Assembly: GCA_018335875.1 (NCBI GenBank)
Contig: JAGXRN010000035.1
Location: 1-64,000, forward strand
Length of the DNA stretch: 64,000 nt
Reading direction: 5' to 3'
Source: Dethiobacter sp.
Lineage (GTDB): Bacteria > Bacillota > Dethiobacteria > Dethiobacterales > Dethiobacteraceae
In this document: positions 42,180-50,793 of the stretch, piece after piece
Layout of the letters: each line of letters starts with the position of its first letter
Position numbering within the stretch: the first letter of the stretch is position 1
Made by a program: the position numbers and the translations under genes
The notes under the pieces: generated by a model
Database searches by the model: none
The model's input: the letters and a program-made list of their open reading frames with translations, nothing else
What the model was told of the DNA's origin: nothing

Positions 42180-42455
42180 TTATTCCTCCCGGAGTTTACT
42201 GGCGCGTTCCGAAAGGGAAAACGGTACTTTTTTTAGAATTTGGCGGGTTTCCTCCATGTCGGCTTTTTCACTGTTATATTTTTTACAGTGCTCCCGTATT
42301 ACTTCGACATCATGTGTCCCGGGAACGGGTTTAAACAGCAGACTTTTGTTCTGGATTGACGCATCCAAATAATCTCCTTCTTTAATATTTAATTTCTCTC
42401 GTAATGAGCGCGGCAAAGTGATTTGTCCCTTAGAGGTTACCTTTACTCTTTTCAT
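42180..42455 (-). CDS. AbrB-type antitoxin (VapB)
   Basis: A 91-residue AbrB/SpoVT-fold protein: VTSKGQITLPRSLREKLNIKEGDYL at residues 6-30 is the DNA-binding hairpin. The C-terminal part (TRQILKKVPFSLSERASKLREE) would wrap the toxin. The ATG follows AAGGAGG. It is the upstream partner of the PIN toxin at 41738. Confidence 0.87.
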   Translation of the reverse strand: MKRVKVTSKGQITLPRSLREKLNIKEGDYLDASIQNKSLLFKPVPGTHDVEVIREHCKKYNSEKADMEETRQILKKVPFSLSERASKLREE

Positions 42456-42565
42456 GTCGGGCCTAAACCTCCTTATTGTAAGGAATCTTACTTCCTTACA
42501 ATATTATAAATAAAAACTATGCTTTTGTCTATACAAATTCTGGCATCTTGACAATACCAACTATC

Positions 42566-42611
42566 CAGAACATTTATGTGCGCAAATGTGCGAATGTTCT
42601 GACCTGACCCC
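42566..42611. repeat. Inverted repeat with ACCTGACCCC core
   Basis: CAGAACATT (42566-42574) and AATGTTCTG (42593-42601) form a nine-base-pair inverted repeat, directly followed by ACCTGACCCC (42602-42611). That core is shared with the 28-base repeats at 3794 and 59158. It sits at the truncated edge of a transporter remnant, as the end of a small mobile element would. Confidence 0.4.
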
Positions 42612-42642
42612 TAGCTTATTAATCTTATCTTTGTGGGACTCT

Positions 42643-43083
42643 ATGGGCGTACTCATTGGCATATCTGACGTGGCAATCGCCATTCTCATGGGGCTTATTG
42701 TAATACCGGCTCTGTTTGCCTTTACAGCTTATGTAGTTGATCAAAAAGGGTGGTCCCGCAAAACAGCTTCAGTTACCATCGGTTTATTGGTGTTTGCTTT
42801 TGGAGTCCCTGCGACACTTTCGCAGGGAGTTTTATCAAATTTATTGATCATGGGCCGGGACATCCTGGGCTTGATGGACTTTGTGGCTTCCAACTTTTTG
42901 CTCCCAGTCAGCGGGCTGCTGCTTGTAGTCTTCCTGGGGTGGGTATGGAGCACGGGTAAAGCGGTGGCAGAAATAAAAAAAGGCTCTCCCCGTTTTTACT
43001 GGGGCAGAGTCTGGTCTTTTCTGATTCGTTACATCATGCCCATAGCTATCCTGTATATATTTATTGCCGGAATCACCAGTTAA
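42643..43083 (+). pseudogene. Truncated sodium-dependent (NSS/SNF family) transporter
   Basis: Only the C-terminal third of a neurotransmitter:sodium symporter-family gene remains. ISDVAIAILMGLIVIPALFAF matches the segment before the conserved loop, and then the sequence jumps directly to AYVVDQKGWSRKTA, skipping roughly 45-50 residues that normally lie between. The end (MDFVASNFLLPVSGLLLVVFLGW, IRYIMPIAILYIF) is intact. The first half of the gene, about 250 residues, is missing and there is no ribosome site. The ACCTGACCCC repeat core abuts its left edge. Confidence 0.75.
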
Positions 43084-43123
43084 TTTGTCTAAAACTTTAC
43101 TATACAGAAATAAAATATATGCT

Positions 43124-43522
43124 TTATGGTTGAAATCGTTTAATCTCTTTTACAATATCAAAGTGCCCGTCAAAGCTTACAATTCCCTCGAGGCCGTAAT
43201 TGATCACTACAGCCGCGTGAAGAGCATCCCGGGCATTCAGGCCGGGATACTTTTTTAATACTGTACATGTTGTTATAATCTCTGCAGTAGTGATGGGAAA
43301 TATTTGTGGAAACATTTTTAAGGCCATTTCCACCAATGTAATCCCCTTCTCTAAATCTTTTTTATTTGTATAAACATGGAGAATTTCCTGGAGTATTTCA
43401 GAGCTGATATTGAAAGCAGTCGGCTTAGATATAACCTGCTCCAGAACCTGGAGGCATTTTTGCCTACAGGGATGGGATTTGCCGGATGCGTAAATAAAGA
43501 TATTTGTATCAATCAACTTCAT
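43124..43522 (-). CDS. PIN-domain toxin
   Basis: A 132-residue PIN protein: Asp5 (LIDTNIFIYA), Glu42 or Glu46 (SSEILQEIL), Asp99 (ARDALHA) and Asp118/Asp122 (SFDGHFD) form the acidic site. It overlaps the upstream antitoxin by 14 bases. It differs from the other two PIN toxins here by pairing with a ribbon-helix-helix antitoxin rather than an AbrB type. Confidence 0.85.
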   Translation of the reverse strand: MKLIDTNIFIYASGKSHPCRQKCLQVLEQVISKPTAFNISSEILQEILHVYTNKKDLEKGITLVEMALKMFPQIFPITTAEIITTCTVLKKYPGLNARDALHAAVVINYGLEGIVSFDGHFDIVKEIKRFQP

Positions 43523-43766
43523 CTTTGAACACCTTTTCGAGAGATCTTTCTACCTCTTGCCACTCCATCACTTCCGGCAAGGCGAACTCACCGGAAGCTA
43601 TTCTTTTAAGAGCTTCTTTAGCTCCTTCTTCACTTCTTATAAAATATTTTTCTCTCAGTGACTCCCTGACCAACTCACCAATAGAACAGTTTGCTTCCCG
43701 GGCTTTTTCCTTTAAAAGGAGAAACTCATCGTTGCTGATTAAAATTTCTAATCTTTTGTCCAACAT
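43509..43766 (-). CDS. Ribbon-helix-helix-type antitoxin
   Basis: An 85-residue protein. The first 45 residues (RLEILISNDEFLLLKEKAREANCSIGELVRESLREKY) follow the strand-helix-helix pattern of CopG/Arc-type DNA-binding antitoxins. The acidic C-terminus (LPEVMEWQEVERSLEKVF) would bind the PIN toxin. The ATG at 43766 follows GGAGGTCTTGACC. Confidence 0.75.
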   Translation of the reverse strand: MLDKRLEILISNDEFLLLKEKAREANCSIGELVRESLREKYFIRSEEGAKEALKRIASGEFALPEVMEWQEVERSLEKVFKDEVD

Positions 43767-43853
43767 GGTCAAGACCTCCGGATATATACGGTTAATTTTA
43801 TTATAGGCTTTTTTCTTCAGCTAGTCAAGGTACAACTTACTGCGTTCGTTGGG

Positions 43854-44171
43854 TTAGGCCTGTTCAATTTCCATCTCCAGGAGGGCCCAGCTCAGGGATT
43901 TGCCGTGAGCGTCAAAATCAAGTGCGGCGGCGACTCCGCCGGGGCGTGTACCGTAAAGTACAAAATTAAATGCTTTTAAGATTTCCAGTTCATATCTTAC
44001 GACCTTTCCGGTAACTATTTTACCGAAATGAGCTTTTACTGCTTCTTCGGTGACTTGCTCTTTCAGCAACCCGTAATCTTTGTCCTCATATGGGATGAGA
44101 GAAAGATTGGTGATTTCACCCTTGTCACCCGACCGGCTATGAGCAATTTCATATAATTTAACTTTGGCCAA
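43854..44171 (-). CDS. AtuA C-terminal-domain-like small protein
   Basis: A 105-residue protein. The AHSRSGDKGEITN motif near residue 10 and FVLYGTRPGGVAAALDFDAHGKSLSWALLEME at the end are the signature of the ferredoxin-fold domain that is fused to the C-terminus of AtuA in some bacteria and encoded separately in Firmicutes. It is the partner of the adjacent AtuA protein. The TTG start is two bases from the AtuA stop, with GGGAAGTG as ribosome site. Confidence 0.8.
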   Translation of the reverse strand: MAKVKLYEIAHSRSGDKGEITNLSLIPYEDKDYGLLKEQVTEEAVKAHFGKIVTGKVVRYELEILKAFNFVLYGTRPGGVAAALDFDAHGKSLSWALLEMEIEQA

Positions 44172-44172
44172 G

Positions 44173-45516
44173 TTATATCACTTCCCTGAAAATAATCTGT
44201 GGTTCTATTTCATTGCGCGGTATTGTTGTGGAGTAGGCAGCAAGGACTAAGTTGACAGCTTTTCTTATCCCGCCAGGGCCGCCGGGGCCGTTTAGCCATA
44301 AGTTCTCCACTTCCTGTACCGCTTTTTGGGCATCTGCTATCTTTTCACTTTTAACTGCTGCACGGAGAATAACTTCATATGGCACAAGCCTGCTCTGCCC
44401 GCCGATATGGCCGTGCAGGGCATTGATGCCGGCCAGCTCGAATTTGCTTTCTTTCAGGTCCAGGCACAGCCTGGCATAGCGTGCCTCAAGGATTTGCCGC
44501 GCCAGCTTTGCTCTCTCCACGGCGTTATGGCCGGCATAACTGACCATAGCTTCTCCCAGGTAGCCGTCATAGACACCGATGGTGGCTTTCAGAGTCGGGG
44601 GCCTTTCACTGCCGCTGCCGCCTGTCACTTTTACCCTGTTTTTAGCGGCTTCTTTGAAAATTACTTTGCTGAAGTCTGCGGTGACATCAGGTGTCAGATA
44701 GCAGGACGGGTCGTATATTTCATAAAGCAGCTGTTCTTTACAGGTAAGGGTGCTGACAATACCGCCGGTTCCATCAACTTTTGTGATAATGCCATCCCCT
44801 GTTTCTTCAACTTCCGCCAGGGGAAAGCCCACATTGGCCAAGTCGGGAACATCTTTGAGGCCAGGATCAGCAAAATAGCCGCCGCTGACCTGGGAGGCAC
44901 ACTCGAGCAGGTGAGCAAGGACAGTTCCTTTCCCCAGGTGCAGCCAGTCATCCAGGGGCCAGCTGAATTCATACACCATGGGCGCCAGGAACAAAGATGG
45001 GTCGGCCACCCGTCCTGTAATAATTACATCCGCTCCGGCCTGCAATGCAGGGAGGATCTCCTCAACTCCAAGGTAGGCGTCAGCAGAAATGGCTTTATGC
45101 TGCAAATCTGATAAAGACGCGCCCGTTTCCCATATTCTGCAGTCTATTCCCGGCAGTTTTTCCAATACATCAGAGCCGAGCACCGCTGCCACCCTCAGAG
45201 GGGTTGCTCCGGTTTTTTCAGCAATTTCCACTGTTTTTTCGAGGGCGGCCAGCGGATTAGCCGCCCCCAGATTGGTAATAATTTTGAACCCTTTTTCCTT
45301 ACATAACGGCAGCAGGGCCGTCATCCGTTCCTCGAGGAATTGACCGTAGCCCAGGCCGGCATCCCTCTTACGGTTGAGATGGGCAAGGGCGATGGTCCTT
45401 TCAGCCAGGCATTCCAAGACAAGATAGTGCAGCTTTCCATAACGTGCCAAGTCTACTGCTGAGTCAATGCGGTCACCGGCATAGCCGGCGCCGCAGCCGA
45501 TTCTTATTGTTTGCAT
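44173..45516 (-). CDS. AtuA family (DUF1446) protein
   Basis: A 447-residue cytosolic protein of the acyclic-terpene-utilisation AtuA family (DUF1446). Typical segments are RIGCGAGYAGDRID at residues 5-18, IITGRVADPSLFLAPM near 178 and the GPGGPGGIRKAVN motif near 415. In Pseudomonas the atu genes serve citronellol breakdown, but the biochemical step of AtuA is not established, and the Firmicute proteins occur with transporters and sigma-54 regulators for organic acids. Here it follows a CitMHS transporter in a sigma-54 operon, suggesting a role in use of an imported carboxylate. Confidence 0.85.
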   Translation of the reverse strand: MQTIRIGCGAGYAGDRIDSAVDLARYGKLHYLVLECLAERTIALAHLNRKRDAGLGYGQFLEERMTALLPLCKEKGFKIITNLGAANPLAALEKTVEIAEKTGATPLRVAAVLGSDVLEKLPGIDCRIWETGASLSDLQHKAISADAYLGVEEILPALQAGADVIITGRVADPSLFLAPMVYEFSWPLDDWLHLGKGTVLAHLLECASQVSGGYFADPGLKDVPDLANVGFPLAEVEETGDGIITKVDGTGGIVSTLTCKEQLLYEIYDPSCYLTPDVTADFSKVIFKEAAKNRVKVTGGSGSERPPTLKATIGVYDGYLGEAMVSYAGHNAVERAKLARQILEARYARLCLDLKESKFELAGINALHGHIGGQSRLVPYEVILRAAVKSEKIADAQKAVQEVENLWLNGPGGPGGIRKAVNLVLAAYSTTIPRNEIEPQIIFREVI

Positions 45517-45535
45517 GTCGCTGCCTCCGAAAAGA

Positions 45536-46835
45536 CTATATTAGTCCTAAAATCAGTGCTGCAAAAACCATTATTAAAGTGGTAATAAATGCTCTTGGGA
45601 TAAGAGCTTTTTGCAAATCTCCAAGTTCAATGCCGGCTAGCCCTATTAAGAGCCAGGTAGCACCCGTCAGCGGACTGGCAGGAAAACCGGTGGTCATCTG
45701 CCCCATTATGGCTGCGCGGCCCATGGCAAGTGATGACACTCCGAGGGCTTCGCCGGCCCCGCTTAATACCGGCAGTACTCCAAAATAGAAGGAGTCTGGA
45801 TCAAAGAAAAGGCTCAGCGGCATACTGGCAACCCCGGTAATAACTGGTAAGACCCTGCCCATGGCTGTTGGAATTAAGGAAACCAGAGCCTCGGACATTG
45901 CTGTAATCATGCCCGACCCCCTGAGTATTCCGGTGAAAAGGCCTGCGGAGAAAATGATGGATGAAGTATAAATGGCTCCTCTGGCATGGGCTTCAATCCT
46001 GCCCTGGTGTTTTGATTGTTCGTAATTTAGTATCAGGGCTATAGGCAGTCCCAGAATGAATATTGCATGCAGGGGCAGTACACTTTTAACCAACATATAG
46101 ATAAGGGCCACAGTAAGCAGGATATTAATTATAATCATTTTTTCGCCTCTGCCTTTGTCTGCAGCGCCATCGCGTATATGCTGTCTGTCCAATACTTCCT
46201 GGGGTAATTCACTGATAAAGCCAATACGGTCTCTTTCAGATTTGCCAATAAGGTTAGCTTGCGACAAGAACCCAGATTAGGCCTAGGATAAGCACGGGAA
46301 GCAGCGGATTAAACAGCTCCACCACGTCGACGTTGAGGGCGGTAGCAGCCCTGATTGTGGGGCCGCCCCAAGGAACAAGGTTCATTGTGCCGGCGCCAAG
46401 GCCGGCAATGACAGCCAGGTAAACCTTACTCATGCCTAAAGCATTATAGATGGGCAGCATGGCGGAAACAGTTATAAGAAATGTACTGGCTCCTGACCCA
46501 TCAAGATGGCTTAAAATTGCAATTATAGCTGTACCGACAGCTATTTTTGCCGGGTCCCCTTTTGCTATCTTTATTATAGTTTTAATTATGGGATCAAACA
46601 TACCGGCATCAAACATAACACCAAAGTAAAGTACGGCAAATGTAAGCATAATTCCTGTACTGGCAATACTCGATATTCCTGAGCCGATAAAACCGGACAC
46701 TTCTTTTACACTAAATCCAGACAACATAACCAGTACAATGGGTGGAATAACCAGGGCAAAATGAACAGTGGTCTTCTTGGTCAATACTAAAAACAGTAGG
46801 ATCGCAATAATCAAAAACCCCATCAACGCCAACAT
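45536..46835 (-). pseudogene. CitMHS-family citrate/carboxylate transporter with a frameshift
   Basis: Two overlapping frames together give a full CitMHS transporter of about 430 residues. The first (46835-46254, 193 residues) covers the N-terminal half, with ILSHLDGSGASTFLITVSA and VPWGGPTIRAATAL. It stops after WVLVAS. The second continues at once, one base out of phase, as SQANLIGKSERDRIG and runs to 45536, with SLFFDPDSFYFGVLPVL and GQMTTGFPASPLTGATWLL. Both halves are well conserved, so this is a recent one-base frameshift, a sequencing error, or programmed frameshifting. A TTG near 46267 could in principle restart translation. It is the first gene of a sigma-54 operon with the AtuA genes. 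Confidence 0.8.
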
Positions 46836-46880
46836 AAAATAACAACCTCCCCTTTAGTAAATTTATTTAAAGGAAAATAA

Positions 46881-46896
46881 TGCAATAATAGTGCCA
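46881..46896 (-). promoter_or_regulatory. Sigma-54 (-24/-12) promoter of the transporter-AtuA operon
   Basis: The minus strand reads TGGCACTATTATTGCA, a perfect match to TGGCAC-N5-TTGCA. It lies 45 bases before the transporter ATG, which has a strong GGGGAGG ribosome site. Confidence 0.9.
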
Positions 46897-47003
46897 GAAG
46901 AATAAATGTATAGAATACAGGTATTATTTTGAATTTTTAAAGAAATTTAAATCATTCATTCTAATATCTTAGAATGTTTTAAACAACTGAATTGAAACAT
47001 TAT

Positions 47004-47070
47004 CAATAAACGTACTGCCTGCAGCAATTCCAATATAATAGAAACAATAAACGTATTTCTATTATACTGG
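47004..47070. promoter_or_regulatory. Candidate enhancer sites for the sigma-54 activator
   Basis: CAATAAACGTA occurs twice, at 47004-47014 and 47045-47055, 41 bases (about four helical turns) apart, some 110-160 bases upstream of the -24/-12 promoter. The second copy lies in the loop of an inverted repeat (CCAATATAATAGAAA at 47031-47045 and TTTCTATTATACTGG at 47056-47070) that could also act as a hairpin after the regulator gene. Confidence 0.5.
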
Positions 47071-47073
47071 AAA

Positions 47074-48164
47074 CTAACCTTCACTATCCTGTTTTAGTTT
47101 ATTATAAAGTGTTGCAAGTGAAATGCCGAGCTCAGCGGCCGCTTTCTTTTTCCCCTCAACAGAGACGCCGTATTTTTGTAATAATAATTTTATCCGGCTC
47201 ATTTCAGCTTCTTTTATAATCATATTAAGAGGCTTGGTATCAGAAAGTTTCTCTGGTTTATCCTTTTTATTATCACTTTCTATTTTAATCAATGGAGGCA
47301 TATGCTCGGCACTTACTACATCGTCACCTGTCATGTGGGCTGAAAATTCCACCACGTTACGAAGTTCCCTGATGTTGCCCGGCCAATCATAGTTTAATAA
47401 TACAATTTAGCCTGCAGAGCATAATCCATATCAGAGATTTCATCTAGAAATACCGTCCCTCCGTTTGCAACCTCAAAAATGCCTATTTTGCCGCCCTTTT
47501 TGGCCCCTGTAAATGAGGCATCCTCGTAGCCGAAAAGTTCGCTTTCCAGGAGGTGCCCTTCCAGGGAAGCACAGTTTACAGCAATAAATGGCTCTCCAGC
47601 GCGATTGCTTTCATTATGAATGGCGTGTGCATAAAGCTCTTTTCCTGTGCCGCTCTCGCCATAGAGCAAAACATTAATCTCTTTTTTTGCCACTTTCATT
47701 GCCGTTGCTTTTGTTTTCAGGGATAGCGAATCGACACAGATAATATCATCAAAAGTATACCTGGCCTTTTGCATCTGCCTGACATGATTCTCCAGCTTCT
47801 TAAGCTGACTGGAAAATTTGCTCAGCTCTTTACTTAGTTTATAAGCATCGTTTATTTCAGTTACCACTGAAATGCCGCCTACTATTTTATTCTCTCTAAT
47901 AATTGGCGTCATGTTAACAACGTAGTCTGTATTTCCCTCTTTCCTGAGAATGCGCAGCAACTCTTTCCCGCTGTCTATTACCTCGGGAAGCCTGGCGCCG
48001 GGACGCAGTTCAACAAGCTTTTCACCGACAATCGCCTCGTAGGATACGCCCGTGATTCTGGAATATGACGGATTGACATACCGGACAATATGCAGGCTGT
48101 CGGCAATTAAAATTCCGTCATACAACGAGTCCATTACAACTTTTAACCAATTATCGATATTCAT
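47074..48164 (-). pseudogene. Sigma-54-dependent activator (PAS-AAA+-Fis), internally deleted
   Basis: The N-terminal part (48164 to about 47400) has a PAS domain ([21 protein letters not shown]) and the start of the AAA+ domain with the Walker A GESGTGKE and [17 protein letters not shown] (the sigma-54-contacting GAFTGA loop reads ASFTGA), then FLDEISDM. Immediately after QAKL the frame ends; in another phase the text resumes with NYDWPGNIRELRN, the segment about 100 residues further on, and runs into a Fis-type helix-turn-helix (KKKAAAELGISLATLYNKL). About 100 residues and the frame are lost, so the AAA+ domain cannot work. It would have driven the sigma-54 promoter at 46881. Confidence 0.88.
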
Positions 48165-48298
48165 AAAAACCATCCTTTATTTTAAGGCTGCTTTCTTTGG
48201 CCACTAAGTCCCTAAATTCAACAAATTTAGCTGCCAATCCTGCCTGTACTTTTGAATGAGAAAAGTTGGGGGTTAATATTAACTGAGAAAAGTCAACC

Positions 48299-48316
48299 AC
48301 CATTTTAATAAATGGT
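48299..48316. promoter_or_regulatory. Palindromic operator-like site upstream of AbrB gene
   Basis: ACCATTT and AAATGGT flank TAAT in an 18-base near-perfect palindrome about 60 bases upstream of the TTG start. AbrB-type antitoxins often bind such sites to repress themselves. A TAGTATAGT at about 48334 is a weak -10. Confidence 0.4.
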
Positions 48317-48378
48317 AGTAAAAAACCCTCTTAGGTAGTATAGTAGAAATATATGTATCAGGTTAGGGGGTAATATAA

Positions 48379-48609
48379 TTGCGTCGTGTTACGCTGTCTG
48401 AGAAGGGGCAAATATCTATTCCGGCATCCATACGACAACAATTTGGTTTGAGGAAAGGCGATAAACTGCTGTTTGAGGAAGTTGATGGCGCCATAATAAT
48501 TCGTCCTGTTCCTGAATATCCTCTTTTAACTTTAAAGGAAAAACATATGCCCGGTGAGGATGGGAAAATTGCTGAATCATTATTAAAAGAACGCAGGTAT
48601 GAGAGGTAG
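48379..48609 (+). CDS. Orphan AbrB-type transcriptional regulator/antitoxin
   Basis: A 76-residue AbrB/MazE-fold protein: VTLSEKGQISIPASIRQQFGLRKGDKLLF at residues 4-32. The C-terminal tail (GEDGKIAESLLKERRYER) resembles the toxin-binding tail of VapB proteins. No toxin gene follows before the terminator at 48674, so it is an orphan antitoxin or a free regulator. The TTG start follows AGGGGG. Confidence 0.75.
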   Translation: MRRVTLSEKGQISIPASIRQQFGLRKGDKLLFEEVDGAIIIRPVPEYPLLTLKEKHMPGEDGKIAESLLKERRYER

Positions 48610-48673
48610 CAGGGCACGTTTTGAGCAGCGTTGATTGGATGCTTATGCAGCAAAACTATTATAAATTACCCGT

Positions 48674-48717
48674 TAAAAAAGCAACTGCAGTATGATCATA
48701 CTGCAGTTGCTTTTTTC
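48674..48717. terminator. Bidirectional terminator between AbrB gene and V-ATPase operon
   Basis: GCAACTGCAGTATG and CATACTGCAGTTGC are perfectly complementary (30-base palindrome 48681-48710), flanked by AAAAAA and TTTTTT. It can end both the plus-strand AbrB gene and the minus-strand ATPase operon. Confidence 0.9.
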
Positions 48718-48762
48718 TATTAAGAAGGCTGGATGCAAATGTTCGATTCTTTAGACCTGACG

Positions 48763-49392
48763 CTAGTCGCCGCGGATGATGTCTTTGATTTTCATAAGGC
48801 GCGTGAGTGCGCCGCGCTCATTTTCGTCGAGTTTCATTCTGATATATTTAACTGTGTGCGCCAGTTGGGGGATAAGGACGTGTTCGAGTGCGTTGACGCG
48901 GCGGCGTGTCTTGTCTATTTCATCGGCTAAGAGGTAGACTGCTTTTTCCAGTTCGGCGAGGTGGATGAGCGACGGCAGTACTGCAGAGAGGGTGGCAATG
49001 GAGGTGTCAAGCTCGCCGGAGGTGTTGGCAAAGCCATAGGGGTAGGCGTCGGAGTCCCCGTCGCCGTTTGGCGAGGTGAAGCGGGGGACGTGGACGCTCA
49101 TCACGTTGGCTGTGGTAGCTTCAAGTTCCAATTTAGCCTTGGGGTACATAATGGCCTCTTCTAAGGTCTCGCCTGACATGACTGCACGGGCGAGCAGGAA
49201 GTTGGCAAATGAACGGGAAAGTTGGGCCTCCACTTTTATGCGCAGGTCTTTGTTTTCCCGGATCAGTTCCAGGAATTTGCGCATGAGTTCGTCACGCTTG
49301 TCTTTGAGGAGCTTGTGGCCGCGCTGGGCCATTTTCATGCGGCCTTTGAGGCGGTTGAGCTCCATGCGTGTCGGGTTTACCTGGATCTCCAT
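48763..49392 (-). CDS. V-type ATP synthase subunit D
   Basis: A 209-residue coiled-coil protein that forms the central rotor shaft linking the catalytic head to the membrane ring. The N-terminal motif VNPTRMELNRLKGRMKMAQRGHKLLKDKRDEL (residues 5-36) and the C-terminal VNALEHVLIPQ near 167 are family hallmarks. Start ATG follows GGGGG at the end of the B gene. It is the last gene of the operon. Confidence 0.96.
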   Translation of the reverse strand: MEIQVNPTRMELNRLKGRMKMAQRGHKLLKDKRDELMRKFLELIRENKDLRIKVEAQLSRSFANFLLARAVMSGETLEEAIMYPKAKLELEATTANVMSVHVPRFTSPNGDGDSDAYPYGFANTSGELDTSIATLSAVLPSLIHLAELEKAVYLLADEIDKTRRRVNALEHVLIPQLAHTVKYIRMKLDENERGALTRLMKIKDIIRGD

Positions 49393-49395
49393 AAC

Positions 49396-50778
49396 TTATT
49401 CCCCCTTGGCGGCGGGCAGGTATTTTTCAAGGTATTCGTCGCGGACCCGCTTCAACTCGGTGCGCGGCAGGAGGGCCAGCAGCTCCCAGCCGATGTCGAG
49501 GGTCGCTTCGATGGTGCGGTCTTCGTTTTCACCCTGGCGTACATAGCGGCCTTCGAACTCGTCGGCAAATCTGGCAAACAGTTTGTCGGCATCGGAAAGA
49601 GCGGCTTCACCAAGGATAGCGGCCAGTTCTTTTGCTTCCTTGCCGCGGGCATAGGCTGCGTAGAGCTGGTTTAATGTGTCGGCGTGGTCCTCACGGGTTT
49701 TGCCTTTGCCGATACCCTTGTCCTTGAGGCGGGAGAGTGAGGGCAGCACGTCAACAGGCGGGTAAATGCCCTTGCGGTGCAGTGATCGGTTTAAGATAAT
49801 CTGCCCCTCGGTGATATAGCCTGTGAGGTCGGGGATGGGGTGAGTTTTGTCGTCTTCGGGCATGGTGAGGATGGGAATCTGTGTGATGGAGCCTTCACGG
49901 CCGCGGATACGGCCGGCGCGCTCGTAGATGGTGGCAAGGTCGGTGTAAAGATAGCCGGGGTAGCCGCGGCGTCCGGGCACTTCTTTACGGGCGGCTGAAA
50001 TCTCGCGCAGCGCTTCGGCGTAGTTTGTGAGATCGGTAAGGATAACAAGCACGTGCATGCCTTTTTCGTAAGCCAGGTATTCGGCGGCTGTGAGCGCCAT
50101 CCGTGGTGTGGCAATACGCTCAATGGCAGGGTCGTCGGCTAAGTTCATAAAGAGCACTGAACGGTCGATGGCGCCTGTTTTGCGGAAGTCGGTGATAAAG
50201 AAGTCGGCTTCCTCGAAGGTGATACCCATGGCGGCAAAGACGAGGGCGAACTTGGAGTCGGTGCCGAGCACCTTGGCCTGGCGGGCGATTTGTGCGGCCA
50301 GCCGGTTGTGGGGCAGGCCTGAGCCGGAGAAAATGGGGAGCTTCTGCCCGCGCACAAGAGTGTTTAAGCCGTCGATGGTGGACATGCCTGTCTGGATAAA
50401 TTCGGACGGGTAATTCCTGGCATAGGGGTTAAGGGGCAGGCCGTTGATGTCGAGGCGTTTCTCAGGGATGATCTTTGGCCCGTTGTCACGGGCACGGCCA
50501 AGGCCGTCAAAGACGCGTCCCAGGATATCGAGGGAAACGGGGAGTTCGATGCCTTTGCCGAGGAACCTTACCTTACATTCATTAACGTTCATACCGGTCG
50601 AGCCTTCGAATATCTGTACAAGCGCCTTGTCGCCTGAAACTTCAAGCACGCGGCCGCGGCGGATAGAGCCGTCCTGCATCTCGATTTCGGCCAGTTCACC
50701 GTATTTAATCCCTTCTACCTGCTCGATGAGCATCAGGGGGCCGACGATCTCGGAAATACTGCGGTATTCTTTAAGCAT
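49396..50778 (-). CDS. V-type ATP synthase subunit B
   Basis: A 460-residue non-catalytic head subunit. It lacks a true Walker A; the corresponding segment is [19 protein letters not shown] at about 146-164, as expected for B. Other motifs are [15 protein letters not shown] near 126, [36 protein letters not shown] near 246 and [10 protein letters not shown]. Gene order A-B-D is standard. The ATG follows GGAAGGAGGG. Confidence 0.97.
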   Translation of the reverse strand: MLKEYRSISEIVGPLMLIEQVEGIKYGELAEIEMQDGSIRRGRVLEVSGDKALVQIFEGSTGMNVNECKVRFLGKGIELPVSLDILGRVFDGLGRARDNGPKIIPEKRLDINGLPLNPYARNYPSEFIQTGMSTIDGLNTLVRGQKLPIFSGSGLPHNRLAAQIARQAKVLGTDSKFALVFAAMGITFEEADFFITDFRKTGAIDRSVLFMNLADDPAIERIATPRMALTAAEYLAYEKGMHVLVILTDLTNYAEALREISAARKEVPGRRGYPGYLYTDLATIYERAGRIRGREGSITQIPILTMPEDDKTHPIPDLTGYITEGQIILNRSLHRKGIYPPVDVLPSLSRLKDKGIGKGKTREDHADTLNQLYAAYARGKEAKELAAILGEAALSDADKLFARFADEFEGRYVRQGENEDRTIEATLDIGWELLALLPRTELKRVRDEYLEKYLPAAKGE

Positions 50779-50793
50779 TGCGGTCCCTCCTTC

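Noticed and set aside
44326-45111. Plus-strand open frame of 261 codons
   Set aside because: Antisense shadow of the AtuA gene.
46254-46835. The first CitMHS half as a complete short transporter
   Set aside because: It has only the N-terminal half of the family fold and the missing half follows at once in another frame, so a frameshifted single gene is the better reading.
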